Assembly: GCF_003971065.1 (NCBI RefSeq) | Contig: NZ_RYDV01000006.1 | Coordinates: forward strand, 186,001-250,000 | Source of the DNA: Candidimonas sp. SYP-B2681 | GTDB taxonomy: Bacteria; Pseudomonadota; Gammaproteobacteria; Burkholderiales; Burkholderiaceae_B | DNA: 64,000 nucleotides | Direction of reading: 5' to 3' | Shown here: piece after piece, positions 42,568 to 51,583 of the stretch | How positions within the stretch are numbered: position 1 is the first letter of the stretch | How the letters are laid out: the number at the start of each line of letters is the position of its first letter | Translations under genes and position numbers: made by a program | Notes under the pieces: generated by a model | What the model was told of the DNA's origin: nothing | Databases searched by the model: none | Seen by the model: only the letters and a program-made list of their open reading frames with translations

Positions 42568-43763
42568 GCCGGCTCCGTGACTTCTGCGGTATCAGCCTGC
42601 TTGACCACGGCAGAATTCAGCAGTTCTGATATTTCATTTGAATCAAGCCCCGCCTCGCTCAAGATGGCGATCGTATGCTGGCCGATTGCGGGCGCGGGCT
42701 GCATCGCCTGCCTTCCCTTTATGCCGGGCAATCCAGGCAGCCGCAGCGTGCCCACGCCAGGTTGTTCAATGGTTTGCAACATATCCAGATGCGCCGTTTG
42801 CGGATGGGCCGCCACCGAGGCATAGTCGCGCACGGGAGCGTGCAGCACGTCGTACTGCTGAAGCCGCGCCACCCACACTTCGCTGGGCGCCTGCGCCAGC
42901 TGCAAGGCAATTTCCTTGTGCAGGTAATCACGTGCGGCCATGCGCTTTTCATTGGTTTGGAAACGGGGGTCGCTTGGCCAATCAGGGCGGTCCAGAGCCC
43001 GGCAAAGGCGGGCAAACTGATCGTCATTCAACGCCAGCACGGAAAGTTGTCCATTGGCGGTGGGGAATACACCATTGGGCGCACTTACCGCACCCACCGG
43101 CCGCCCACTGGCCAGGGTGAATGCCGCCATATCGTTGATTTGCAGAGCGGCGCAGGCCTCGAACAAACTGATCTCGAGATGGGTTCCGCTACCCGTCGAG
43201 AGGCGCTGATATAGCGCCGCTGCCAGCTGTTGCGCGGCATACAGGGCAGTGGATATATCTGCCAACAGCAGCCCGATGCGCCGTGGGTTTCCATCCGTGT
43301 CCTGGTTAGCAAACATCAGCCCCGTATCGGCCTGCATCACCGAGTCCGATGCCGGCGCCTGGGCATAGGGTCCGTCGGCCCCGTAACCGCTTATCGACAC
43401 ATAGATCAGTTGCGGCTTTACTTCTGCAAGGTCGTCGTAACCCACGCCCAGTCGCTGCGCCACACCGGGACGAAAATTCTGTACGACGACGTCTGCCTGT
43501 AACGCGAGCCGGCGAAGCAAATCTTTGCCCACAACCGACCGGGCATCGAGACACAGACCTTGCTTACCCGCGTTATAACTGATCGACAGCGCACTATGCT
43601 GGCCGCGCACGACGCCAACGTTGCGCCCCCAGTCGCCTTCGGGAGGCTCGACCTTAATGACATGGGCTCCCTGCTGCCAAAGTATTTGGGTGCAATAGGG
43701 GCCGGCAATACCCTGGCTGATGTCAAGGACCCGTAAACCGGAGAATGGCAAGTTAAGGCTCAT
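42564..43763 (-). CDS. CaiB/BaiF family (type III) CoA-transferase
   Basis: 399 residues from MSLNLPF at 43763; the frame extends to 43841 without a ribosome site. The N-terminal LRVLDISQGIAGPYCTQILWQQGAHVIKVEPPEGDWGR is typical, and the catalytic Asp of family III enzymes is at residue 169 (LLLADISTALYAAQQL). Members transfer CoA between acids; the alpha-methylacyl-CoA racemase (AMACR) subgroup shares this fold. It heads the CoA-transferase-MDR-Bug operon divergent from a LysR gene (43854). Donor and acceptor unknown. Confidence 0.9.
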   Translation of the reverse strand: MSLNLPFSGLRVLDISQGIAGPYCTQILWQQGAHVIKVEPPEGDWGRNVGVVRGQHSALSISYNAGKQGLCLDARSVVGKDLLRRLALQADVVVQNFRPGVAQRLGVGYDDLAEVKPQLIYVSISGYGADGPYAQAPASDSVMQADTGLMFANQDTDGNPRRIGLLLADISTALYAAQQLAAALYQRLSTGSGTHLEISLFEACAALQINDMAAFTLASGRPVGAVSAPNGVFPTANGQLSVLALNDDQFARLCRALDRPDWPSDPRFQTNEKRMAARDYLHKEIALQLAQAPSEVWVARLQQYDVLHAPVRDYASVAAHPQTAHLDMLQTIEQPGVGTLRLPGLPGIKGRQAMQPAPAIGQHTIAILSEAGLDSNEISELLNSAVVKQADTAEVTEPA

Positions 43764-43853
43764 AGCGATCTTTTCTAAAAGAGTCGTTCCCATGCTAGCA
43801 TCGGGCTTATTGATAAACAATGCCGCTAAATAGACCACCAATGTTGACTAAAA

Positions 43854-44789
43854 ATGGACAATAAGCTGGACCTGAACCTGATTCAGTTATTCGTGACGAT
43901 TGTTCAATCGCAAACACTCAGCGAAGCCGCCAGGCGTACCGGAATGACGCGATCCAACGCCTCGCGGCAGCTCAAGGCACTAGAGATGGAGATGGGCGCG
44001 CAACTGATGCGGCGAACCACCCGGCACATGGAAATCACGGAAGCCGGCCAGTTACTCTACGAGCATGGTTTGCGCATGTTGGAGGAGGCAGAAACCGCAC
44101 GCGCCTCGATTGACAGTCTGGGTAAAACGGTGCGCGGCGATGTTCGCATCCGGCTACCTACCGGCATGGGCCATTTGTATCTCGCCCCGGTCTTGATCGA
44201 ATTCGCGCGCACGTATCCCGACGTCACATTGAGGGTGTTGATCAATGATTTCATTGGTGACTTGATCTCGGCCGAGGTCGATCTGGCACTGAAAATTACG
44301 TCGGCACCATCGGAAGACCATGTCGCACGAAAAATTTGCGATATCGCCTGGTGTCTGTGCGCCAGCCCGGAATTCATTGCGCGCGCCGGCCCGCTGTCTA
44401 CGTTGGAAGACCTTGCAAAATGCACCCTTATCGCGCCAGCGTCGCTGGGTCGTCGATTTGACCTGAAACTCGTATCTAAAGGCATGCGCATGCTGCTACG
44501 AGTCGCACCGCGATTGCAGTCCGGCGACTATCCTTACTTGCTGGAAGCGACGCTGTCGCACCTCGGGGTGGCGCTGCTGCCCCGCTACGCCGTCTGGAAG
44601 CAGCTCAAGGCGGGGCTTCTGCGCGAAATACTACCCGAGTACGAGCCAGAAGGCGTGGGCAACAGCGTGTACTTACTAACCGCCGCGAATCGCTTTCCAA
44701 CGATGGCCACCCGTACCCTCATGAACTTCATAACGGAACAGATCCAACTGAATGAACCCGACTGGCGGCGGCCCGATGCGCAGCGTTAA
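43854..44789 (+). CDS. LysR-type transcriptional regulator
   Basis: 311 residues. The winged helix LNLIQLFVTIVQSQTLSEAARRTGMTRSNASRQLKALEMEMG is standard; the effector domain opens GDVRIRLPTGMGHLYLAPVL. It is divergent from the CoA-transferase operon (90-bp gap) and convergent with the acyl-CoA dehydrogenase genes, its stop overlapping theirs by 4 bp. It is the likely regulator of the 40.5-43.8 kb operon. The 90-bp gap shows no clear long palindrome. Confidence 0.92.
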   Translation: MDNKLDLNLIQLFVTIVQSQTLSEAARRTGMTRSNASRQLKALEMEMGAQLMRRTTRHMEITEAGQLLYEHGLRMLEEAETARASIDSLGKTVRGDVRIRLPTGMGHLYLAPVLIEFARTYPDVTLRVLINDFIGDLISAEVDLALKITSAPSEDHVARKICDIAWCLCASPEFIARAGPLSTLEDLAKCTLIAPASLGRRFDLKLVSKGMRMLLRVAPRLQSGDYPYLLEATLSHLGVALLPRYAVWKQLKAGLLREILPEYEPEGVGNSVYLLTAANRFPTMATRTLMNFITEQIQLNEPDWRRPDAQR

Positions 44790-45910
44790 TTTGCTCGGTC
44801 AAACAATTGTTCAAGGCGCTGCAGATGAAAATCGGTATCGCCAAGCAAATAGTCGGTAAACGTCAAGCGTTTGAAATAGTCACCCACCTCGAGTTCGTCG
44901 GTCATGCCCATACCGCCATGAAGTTGCACCGCATTCTGACCAACGAAGCGACCGGCCTGGGCGACCGATACCTTGGCCGACGATAGCAACCCGCGCCGTT
45001 CATCGGCATTGCTCGCGCTTAAGGCAGTGGCCGCCACATAAGCCATGGACACAGCAAGTTCTTTGTGCAGCAGCATATCCGCCAGGCGATGTTGCAACAC
45101 CTGGAATTCGGCCAAAGGTCGTCCGAACTGCCGGCGCGTTTTCAGGTATTCGGCAGTGATCTCGACCAGGCGTTCCATGGCACCGGCGGCATGGGCACAA
45201 AGCGCTGCAACCCCGTAATCTAGAGCGGTAGCCAGAGCGTCGTCGGCAAGCTGGCCGCGGGCGATCAATGCTTGCTGCGGAACGGAAACCGAGTTCAGGC
45301 TGATGCTGGCGCAGCGGTAGCGGTCCATTGTCGGAAAGTCCTGGATGACCACGCCCGTCGCATCGGCGGGCACAAGAAAGAGTGCCGTTTCGTTATCGAG
45401 CACGGTACTGACGATGAGTTGGTCGGCGCTTGCACCGAGCCACACCAGTTTCTTGGCGCCATCCAAGGTAAATCCGCCAGGGTTTGCCACCGCACTGGAC
45501 GTCGCCGCACCTACCTCGTTACGCTGATCGAGCTCGAGATACGCCACTGCACACACCAGCGAACCCGATGCCATCAAGGGCAGAATTTCTGTCTTGAGTG
45601 GCTCGTTGGAACTGTTCAGGAGCAGAGTGGTACAGATGACGGCGCTGGGAATCACCGGCTCGGACACCAGGCCGCGTCCCAGCTCGAACTGGACCGCTAC
45701 CAGGGTCGCGGGCGACTCCCCGTATCCTTCGTATTGTTCGGGTATTAGTAAACCGCACACGCCCAGGTCGGCCAGCGACTGCCACGCGGCCTGATCAAGT
45801 CCCTGCTGTTGCGCGCGTTCTCGACGCTTGGCTAAGGCCCAGTTATCGGACACGAGCCGACGCAGGCTATCGGTGAGCATGCGCTGTTCTTCGTTATACG
45901 TAAAATCCAT
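44786..45910 (-). CDS. Acyl-CoA dehydrogenase, PimD-like small subunit
   Basis: 374-residue acyl-CoA dehydrogenase-fold flavoprotein. Start MDFTYNEEQRMLTDSLRRLVSDNW is like the small subunit of pimeloyl-CoA dehydrogenase. EYLKTRRQFGRPLAEFQVLQHRLADM and VQLHGGMGMTDELEVGDYFKRL are in the usual FAD- and dimer-facing places. The catalytic Glu region is not the classical 'YEGT' type. Together with the following larger gene it probably forms an alpha2beta2 enzyme. Electrons would go to ETF. AGGAAG precedes the ATG at 45910. Confidence 0.88.
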   Translation of the reverse strand: MDFTYNEEQRMLTDSLRRLVSDNWALAKRRERAQQQGLDQAAWQSLADLGVCGLLIPEQYEGYGESPATLVAVQFELGRGLVSEPVIPSAVICTTLLLNSSNEPLKTEILPLMASGSLVCAVAYLELDQRNEVGAATSSAVANPGGFTLDGAKKLVWLGASADQLIVSTVLDNETALFLVPADATGVVIQDFPTMDRYRCASISLNSVSVPQQALIARGQLADDALATALDYGVAALCAHAAGAMERLVEITAEYLKTRRQFGRPLAEFQVLQHRLADMLLHKELAVSMAYVAATALSASNADERRGLLSSAKVSVAQAGRFVGQNAVQLHGGMGMTDELEVGDYFKRLTFTDYLLGDTDFHLQRLEQLFDRAN

Positions 45911-45962
45911 TTTTCGCTTCCTGTGGAATAAGAGCTACCCCGTTATTGGCCGAGACCCGCGA

Positions 45963-47153
45963 TCACAGTCCAAGAATCATCTTGGCAATGATGGTCTTTT
46001 GCACTTCGGTGGTTCCCCCATAAATCGTGGTTTTACGCATATCGAAATAGCCGGCCGATGCCGCTGCGGCGAACTCAGGGCCCGGTCCGAAGATGTCTGC
46101 GTCGGATTCCATCCAGCTGGGGTCGTACGGCCAGGCGTCGATCCCCATGACTTCCAGTTGCAGCATGGCAAGATCCTGCTGGATCTCTGAGCCGCGAATT
46201 TTCAGTATTGACGCCTGCGGCCCAGGGCCCTGGTCGCTGTTGGTTGCCACACGCAACAGCAACATTTCCAGCGCCAGGATATCGATCTCGATACGAACTA
46301 TTTTTTCCTTAAGCCGCGTGTTCTGGTTTGCTGGCCTGCCATCAACCAGCGTTTCTGCCGCTATATTTTTCAGTATTTGCAATTCGCGGTGACAATGGCC
46401 TATACCGGCAATACCCGTACGTTCGTGACCCAGCAAATACTTGGCATAAGTCCAACCTTCGTTCTCTTGGCCGACCAGGTTCTCGAACGAGACCTTGACA
46501 TCGTCGAGCCACACTTCGTTGACATCGACACCGCCGTCCAGCGTACGAATGGGCCGCACCGTAACGCCAGGCTGACGCAGGTCAATCAACAGCAAAGAGA
46601 TGCCGCGCTGGGGCTTGGCCTCGGGATCCGTGCGCGCCAGGCAGAACATCCAATCTGCGTACTGCCCCAGTGTGGTCCAGGTTTTTTGCCCGTTGACCAC
46701 GTAGCCTTCGGCGGTTCGGGTCGCGCGTGTTTTGAGCGAGGCCAGATCGGAACCCGAGCCGGGCTCGGAATAACCCTGGCACCACCAATCTTCAACCGTC
46801 AGCATCCGCGGCAGAAAGCGTTCTTGTAGTTCCTTGCTACCGTATTTAATCAGGACCGGCCCGATCATGCCTAAACCGAAAGGCAGCAATCGTGGCGCCC
46901 CGCCCTTGGAACATTCGATTTCGAAGATCAGCCGCTGCAAGGGACCCCAACCGGTGCCGCCAAACTCGACCGGCCAGGTCGGAGCGCCCCAACCCTTGCG
47001 GGCAAGGATGCGATGCCACCGAAGGTAATCGTCTTTATCCAGACGCTGATGCTTGAACACCTTTGCACGAATGTCGGCCGGCAATTCTGTCTGGACAAAA
47101 TCCCGGACTTCTTCTCGGAATGCAAGTTCGTGCTCGTTCCAGGTCAAATCCAT
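45963..47153 (-). CDS. Acyl-CoA dehydrogenase, PimC-like large subunit
   Basis: 396 residues. MDLTWNEHELAFREEVRDFVQTELP, GAPTWPVEFGGTGWGPLQRLIFEIE, WWCQGYSEPGSGSDLASLKTRA and the C-terminal DMRKTTIYGGTTEVQKTIIAKMILGL are the pattern of pimeloyl-CoA dehydrogenase large subunit and steroid FadE partners. The tail YGGTTEVQ is the flavin-adenine contact. AAAGGAG precedes the ATG at 47153, and the small-subunit gene starts 52 bp downstream. The pair should introduce a 2,3-double bond into an acyl- or dicarboxylyl-CoA. Confidence 0.9.
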   Translation of the reverse strand: MDLTWNEHELAFREEVRDFVQTELPADIRAKVFKHQRLDKDDYLRWHRILARKGWGAPTWPVEFGGTGWGPLQRLIFEIECSKGGAPRLLPFGLGMIGPVLIKYGSKELQERFLPRMLTVEDWWCQGYSEPGSGSDLASLKTRATRTAEGYVVNGQKTWTTLGQYADWMFCLARTDPEAKPQRGISLLLIDLRQPGVTVRPIRTLDGGVDVNEVWLDDVKVSFENLVGQENEGWTYAKYLLGHERTGIAGIGHCHRELQILKNIAAETLVDGRPANQNTRLKEKIVRIEIDILALEMLLLRVATNSDQGPGPQASILKIRGSEIQQDLAMLQLEVMGIDAWPYDPSWMESDADIFGPGPEFAAAASAGYFDMRKTTIYGGTTEVQKTIIAKMILGL

Positions 47154-47371
47154 AGCAATTCTCCTTTAGCATCGAATCTAACCAGTTACGATGCACTTGA
47201 ACAATACCGCATTTCGAAAGCCCGTCTTCATGTATTACAAACAGCATCCTGAAGAACAAAAGCGCAAAAGCCCCTGTTCACCAAAACGAAATTGCCAAGG
47301 AATAGAATTGCAGGGAGACTGAAGCGGCATCATGTTTGACTACTACTTTTAAAAGAACCGGAGACACTTAC

Positions 47372-48340
47372 ATGAAATTGAACGCCATGCTCTTTCTGGC
47401 CAGCAGCATTATTACTGTAGCCAATGTGCAGGCGCAGTCGACGTGGCCAGCGCAGCCCATCAAGCTAGTGGTCGGCTATTCACCTGGCGGCCCAGTTGAC
47501 ACCACCGCCCGCACATTTGCCAAGTACCTGGGTGATGAACTCAAGCAAAGCGTAATCGTTGAAAACCGCACTGGTGCAAGCGGCATGATTGCCGCCGAAT
47601 CGACCTTTCGCGCGCAACCCGACGGCTACACGATCAACTTTGTCGCCAGCCCCACCCTGACCATTACACCGCTAATTCAAAAGAACACCAAGATTGACCT
47701 GAACGAGGACTTTACCTATATAGGCAATATCCTGAATTACACCAATGTCCTGGTCATCAACAAAGATATACCGGTAAAAAGCGTTTCCGAACTGGTTGCT
47801 TATGCCAAGAAAAATCCGAATGCGGTATCGTTTGGATCAGCCGGCGTGGGTGGATCGAACCACCTTTCGGCCGAATTGCTTAAGCAAAAAACGGGCACCG
47901 AGATGCTGCATGTGCCATACCGTGGCAATTCGCCGGCAATGATCGATGTCATTGGCGGAAAAATCACCTTTATGTTCGACATTACCAGCACCGCTATTCA
48001 ATACATCGAAAGCGGCAAAGTACGCGCGCTGGCCGTGACGTCGCGTGAACGCAATGCCGGCCTGCCCGACGTGCCCACCATGATAGAAGCCGGCGTCAAA
48101 GACTACGAAGTCACAGGATGGTATGCGCTGATCGGCCCGAAGAATTTGCCGGCCAACATTCACGAACGACTCGAGACCGCCTTAAAGAATATTGCAAAGA
48201 ATCCTGAATTCATCAAGTCGATGGAGGCCGGTGGTTACACCATCAATCTTACCAACGGTGCCGATCTCAAGGCCAAAGTGAAGCGCGAGTACGCCATGTG
48301 GGACGACGTCATCAAGAAAGCCAATATCCAGGCTAACTAA
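47372..48340 (+). CDS. Bug-family periplasmic binding protein (CoA island)
   Basis: 322 residues from the ATG at 47372 (CCGGAGA upstream). Signal MKLNAMLFLASSIITVANVQ to AQS; ligand loops VGYSPGGPVDTTARTFAKYL and VPYRGNSPAMIDVIGGKIT. Encoded divergently from the acyl-CoA dehydrogenase pair across a 218-bp gap and ended by the strong terminator at 48371. Monocistronic. The ligand is presumably an acid degraded by the flanking CoA enzymes. Confidence 0.91.
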   Translation: MKLNAMLFLASSIITVANVQAQSTWPAQPIKLVVGYSPGGPVDTTARTFAKYLGDELKQSVIVENRTGASGMIAAESTFRAQPDGYTINFVASPTLTITPLIQKNTKIDLNEDFTYIGNILNYTNVLVINKDIPVKSVSELVAYAKKNPNAVSFGSAGVGGSNHLSAELLKQKTGTEMLHVPYRGNSPAMIDVIGGKITFMFDITSTAIQYIESGKVRALAVTSRERNAGLPDVPTMIEAGVKDYEVTGWYALIGPKNLPANIHERLETALKNIAKNPEFIKSMEAGGYTINLTNGADLKAKVKREYAMWDDVIKKANIQAN

Positions 48341-48370
48341 AGCAGTCCGCCCGCGGTTTAGCCCGGGTGT

Positions 48371-48418
48371 AAAAAAGCTTCCGATGCCAGATGTGAATGG
48401 CGAATCGGAAGCTTTTTT
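48371..48418. terminator. Bidirectional intrinsic terminator between convergent Bug genes
   Basis: AAAAAAGCTTCCGAT (48371-48385) and ATCGGAAGCTTTTTT (48404-48418) form a perfect 15-bp stem with an 18-base loop, flanked by A and T runs on both strands. It ends the Bug genes on both sides. Confidence 0.92.
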
Positions 48419-48455
48419 TATGGCTTGCCCTGGCTGGATTTACCAATGCGGCGCA

Positions 48456-49448
48456 TTAATCCACCTTGATGTTGGCGTCCTTGATCACTTTCGCCCACTT
48501 GTTGATTTCGTTGTCCAGAAATTTGGCGAAGTCCTCTGGCGTTCCTGGCATGGGCTCAGCCCCGGCTGCGGCCATTGCCGGGCCCACAGCGGGATCCTTC
48601 AAGACCGTGACCAGATCCTGATTGAGCTTCTTGATGATAGCCTGAGGAGTACCTTTTGGCGCCATCAACCCCGACCACGAATACGCTTCGTAGTTGGGTA
48701 CACCAGCCTCGGCAATGGTTGGAACGCCGGGGGCGAGCGGCGAGCGCTCTGGGTTGCCAACCCCCAGCGCCTTAATATGGCCCGACTTGATGAACGGCAA
48801 GGCTGACGGCGCATCGGCAAACATGACCTGGACCTGGCCGCCTACGAGATCCTGCATCGCAGGGGCGCTTCCACGATAGGGAATGTGCTGCAACTTGACG
48901 CCAGCCAGACTGTTGAACAGCTCTCCGGCCAAGTGCGTGCCGCCCCCTGTCCCGGAAGAGCTGAACGACACTTTGTTCGGGTGCTCTTTAGCGTAGCTGA
49001 TCAATTCCTTGACGTTGCTTACCGGCAAGGACGGATGCACCACCAGAATGATCGGGAATCGGGCTACCGAGCCCACGGGCTCGAAATCCTTTTGTATGTC
49101 GTAACCCAGGTCTTGGCGCAGACTGGGCAATACGGAATGATGGATAGCGGGAAAGAAAAAAGAATAGCCGTCGGGCTTTTCTTTGGCCGCATGCCGCGCA
49201 GCAACGATACCGCCAGCGCCGGCCCGATTATCGACCACAGCCGGTTTACCCCACATTTCCCCCAGCGGCTTGGTGACAAAACGGGCGGCGGTATCCACCG
49301 GGCCACCCGGCGGAAACGGAACAATAAAGTTGACGGCGCGCTGCGGCCAGGCAGCGTCTGCCGCCCAAACAGTCGACATGGGCGCGGCTGCAGCAAGTGC
49401 TCCCAGCGCTATTCCTGCAAGCGCCTGGCGCCTAGTGATGGTTTTCAT
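48456..49448 (-). CDS. Bug-family periplasmic binding protein with Tat-like signal (CoA island)
   Basis: 330 residues from the ATG at 49448 behind a GGAGG; a frame to 49463 is rejected. The signal MKTITRRQALAGIALGALAA has RRQAL, a Tat-like twin arginine. Ligand loops VPFPPGGPVDTAARFVTKPL and IPYRGSAPAMQDLVGGQVQ. Last gene of the SDR-MaoC-CoA-transferase-Bug operon (57 bp after the CoA-transferase). This links it to a beta-oxidation substrate. Confidence 0.92.
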   Translation of the reverse strand: MKTITRRQALAGIALGALAAAAPMSTVWAADAAWPQRAVNFIVPFPPGGPVDTAARFVTKPLGEMWGKPAVVDNRAGAGGIVAARHAAKEKPDGYSFFFPAIHHSVLPSLRQDLGYDIQKDFEPVGSVARFPIILVVHPSLPVSNVKELISYAKEHPNKVSFSSSGTGGGTHLAGELFNSLAGVKLQHIPYRGSAPAMQDLVGGQVQVMFADAPSALPFIKSGHIKALGVGNPERSPLAPGVPTIAEAGVPNYEAYSWSGLMAPKGTPQAIIKKLNQDLVTVLKDPAVGPAMAAAGAEPMPGTPEDFAKFLDNEINKWAKVIKDANIKVD

Positions 49449-49505
49449 AAAGGTCTCCTCCAACTTCCAGTGTTGATTAAGCGGCTCAACCGCGCTAGAT
49501 GCAGA

Positions 49506-50714
49506 TCAGGACGCGCGGCCTTTGCTTGCCAGGCCCAGCTCGCTGAGGATTTCCTCGGTATGCTGGCCAAGCAATGGGGGCGCCATCCGGTATTGAATAG
49601 GCGTCTCTGAATAACGAATCGGGTTGGCCGTGGTGGGTGCCGTCCCCGCTGTCGGGTGTGGCAACGTCTTCCAGATTTCGCGCGCCTTGACTTGCGGGCT
49701 GGCGAAGACCTGCTCGATGTTATTGATGGGGCCACATGGAACCCCGGCACCCTGCAGAGCCGAAATCCACTCGTCGCGGGTTCGCGTTCGCATGATGGAT
49801 TCCAGCTCTTTGATCAGAACCACTCGATTGATCAGCCGCTGGCTATTCGTCACGTAATCAGGATTCGTGGCCAGATCAGGCCTGCCGATGACCTGACAAT
49901 AGGCGCGGTACTGGGAGTCATTACCCGTTGCGACAATAAGGTGCCCATCGCTCGAAGCAAACACTTGATACGGAACCACATTCTGATGCGCATTACCGGC
50001 GCGCTTGGGGGCCACCCCGGAAGTCATGTAGTTCAAATTCTGGTTCGCCAGCATCGCCACATGGCAATCCAGCAGAGCAACATCAATAAACTGCCCCAGG
50101 CCGCTGCGATTCCTTTCCTGCAAGGCACCCATGATGGCCACCGTCGCATACATACCGGTGATGAGGTCGGTGACCGCGACGCCGGCCTTTTGCGGCCCGC
50201 CGCCTGGCAAGTCATCGCGCTCGCCCGTGATGCTCATCAGGCCGCCCATGCCCTGGATCATGAAGTCGTATCCGGGCAATGACGCCATGGGGCCAGTCTG
50301 GCCAAAACCGGTAATCGAGCAATAGATCAAGCGCGGATTGATAGCTTTCAGCGTGTCGTAATCAAGTCCATATTTCTTCAGACCCCCGACCTTGAAGTTT
50401 TCGACCAGGATATCGCATTTGGCCGCCATTTCCCTGACCAGCTCAGCGCCTTCGGGACTGGCGATATCAATGGCGATTGACCGCTTGTTCCGGTTGGTGC
50501 TCAGATAATAGGCTGCCTCGCCCGTGTCGGCGCCGTTAGCATCTTTCAGATACGGCGGCCCCCAGCCGCGGGTGTCATCACCCGAACCCGGACGCTCGAC
50601 CTTATAGACGTCCGCCCCTAAATCGGCAAGGTTCTGGCTGCACCATGGGCCGGCCAATACTCGAGACAGGTCCAGCACTTTTATGCCGTCCAGTGGCGCC
50701 AAACGTTCACTCAT
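49506..50714 (-). CDS. CaiB/BaiF family (type III) CoA-transferase
   Basis: 402 residues. IKVLDLSRVLAGPWCSQNLADLGADVYKVERPGSGDDTRGWGPP is the strong N-terminal signature, and catalytic Asp183 sits in GVAVTDLITGMYATVA. GYDFMIQGMGGLMSITGE is typical. Its start overlaps the MaoC gene by 8 bp. In an operon with a hydratase and a hydroxyacyl-CoA dehydrogenase it probably activates the free acid using succinyl-CoA or a pathway CoA-ester as donor. An alpha-methylacyl-CoA racemase role is the alternative. Confidence 0.92.
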   Translation of the reverse strand: MSERLAPLDGIKVLDLSRVLAGPWCSQNLADLGADVYKVERPGSGDDTRGWGPPYLKDANGADTGEAAYYLSTNRNKRSIAIDIASPEGAELVREMAAKCDILVENFKVGGLKKYGLDYDTLKAINPRLIYCSITGFGQTGPMASLPGYDFMIQGMGGLMSITGERDDLPGGGPQKAGVAVTDLITGMYATVAIMGALQERNRSGLGQFIDVALLDCHVAMLANQNLNYMTSGVAPKRAGNAHQNVVPYQVFASSDGHLIVATGNDSQYRAYCQVIGRPDLATNPDYVTNSQRLINRVVLIKELESIMRTRTRDEWISALQGAGVPCGPINNIEQVFASPQVKAREIWKTLPHPTAGTAPTTANPIRYSETPIQYRMAPPLLGQHTEEILSELGLASKGRAS

Positions 50715-51573
50715 TTTTCACTCCTGCAACTCCGTTACTTAACACCACGATGTCGCGCTCGGCGACCTTGGCTTGAAACTGCACTGTACCAGCGCCGCCA
50801 TCCCAGATTTCAACTATCAATGTCTCGCCTGGATAAACGGGCGCAGAAAAGCGCGTATTCAAATAAGTAAGACGAGCAGCATCGTATGCGCATAAGGTTT
50901 TGACCAGCGCATGCGCCGCAACACCATAGGTGCACAAGCCATGCAATATAGGCTTAGGGTAACCGGCCTCGCGGGCGACGCCGGGATCCACATGCAAGGG
51001 ATTAGGATCGGCATTAAGGCGGTACAACAATGCAGCCTGCGGCAACGTTGGCAGCTCGCACACGTGGTCCGGACGCCTTTCAGGAACTTTGGGCAATGCT
51101 TCAGGGGCTTGGTCGCCCTTGCCGAAACCGCCATCGGCCCTGCAGAAGGTGGTCTGTTCCACCGTTGCGAGCAAGGTTTCGTCGGCAGCGTTGTACAGTT
51201 TGCGCTCTACAACGACCAGTGCGCCTTTATCGCTTCCCTTATCGATAACGTGCGACACCCGGCTGCGGCCTATCACCTCGCCCTCAACGGGAAACGGCCG
51301 GTGAAAGCTCATGCGCTGTTCGCCGTGCACCAACTTTACCCACGTGATCTTCGCCTTGGGGTCTTGCATCCAAAATCCCGGATATCCCAGTACGGCTGCC
51401 ATCGTGGGGAATACCTTAAGACGAGCCTCGTAAACAAACGCCAGCTGTGCTTCGTCCAGGGGATCCTGCCCCAGGCCTATGCTTAGCGCGTACAGAATGG
51501 CATCTTTTTGTGTGTACGTTTGGCGCACATCGGCGAATTTCCACGCCTTGATCAGATCATAATCCAGTGCCAT
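50707..51573 (-). CDS. MaoC-type (R)-specific enoyl-CoA hydratase 2
   Basis: 288 residues: a double hot-dog protein like the hydratase-2 domain of peroxisomal MFE-2. The C-terminal repeat carries YRLNADPNPLHVDP with Asp189 and His194, the catalytic pair, and the following GYPKPILHGLCTYG is the conserved extension. NAD replaces the more common SGD before PNPLH. It hydrates a trans-2-enoyl-CoA to an (R)-3-hydroxyacyl-CoA. It precedes the CoA-transferase by overlap and follows the SDR by 10 bp. Confidence 0.92.
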   Translation of the reverse strand: MALDYDLIKAWKFADVRQTYTQKDAILYALSIGLGQDPLDEAQLAFVYEARLKVFPTMAAVLGYPGFWMQDPKAKITWVKLVHGEQRMSFHRPFPVEGEVIGRSRVSHVIDKGSDKGALVVVERKLYNAADETLLATVEQTTFCRADGGFGKGDQAPEALPKVPERRPDHVCELPTLPQAALLYRLNADPNPLHVDPGVAREAGYPKPILHGLCTYGVAAHALVKTLCAYDAARLTYLNTRFSAPVYPGETLIVEIWDGGAGTVQFQAKVAERDIVVLSNGVAGVKNE

Positions 51574-51583
51574 GGCCGCCCCC

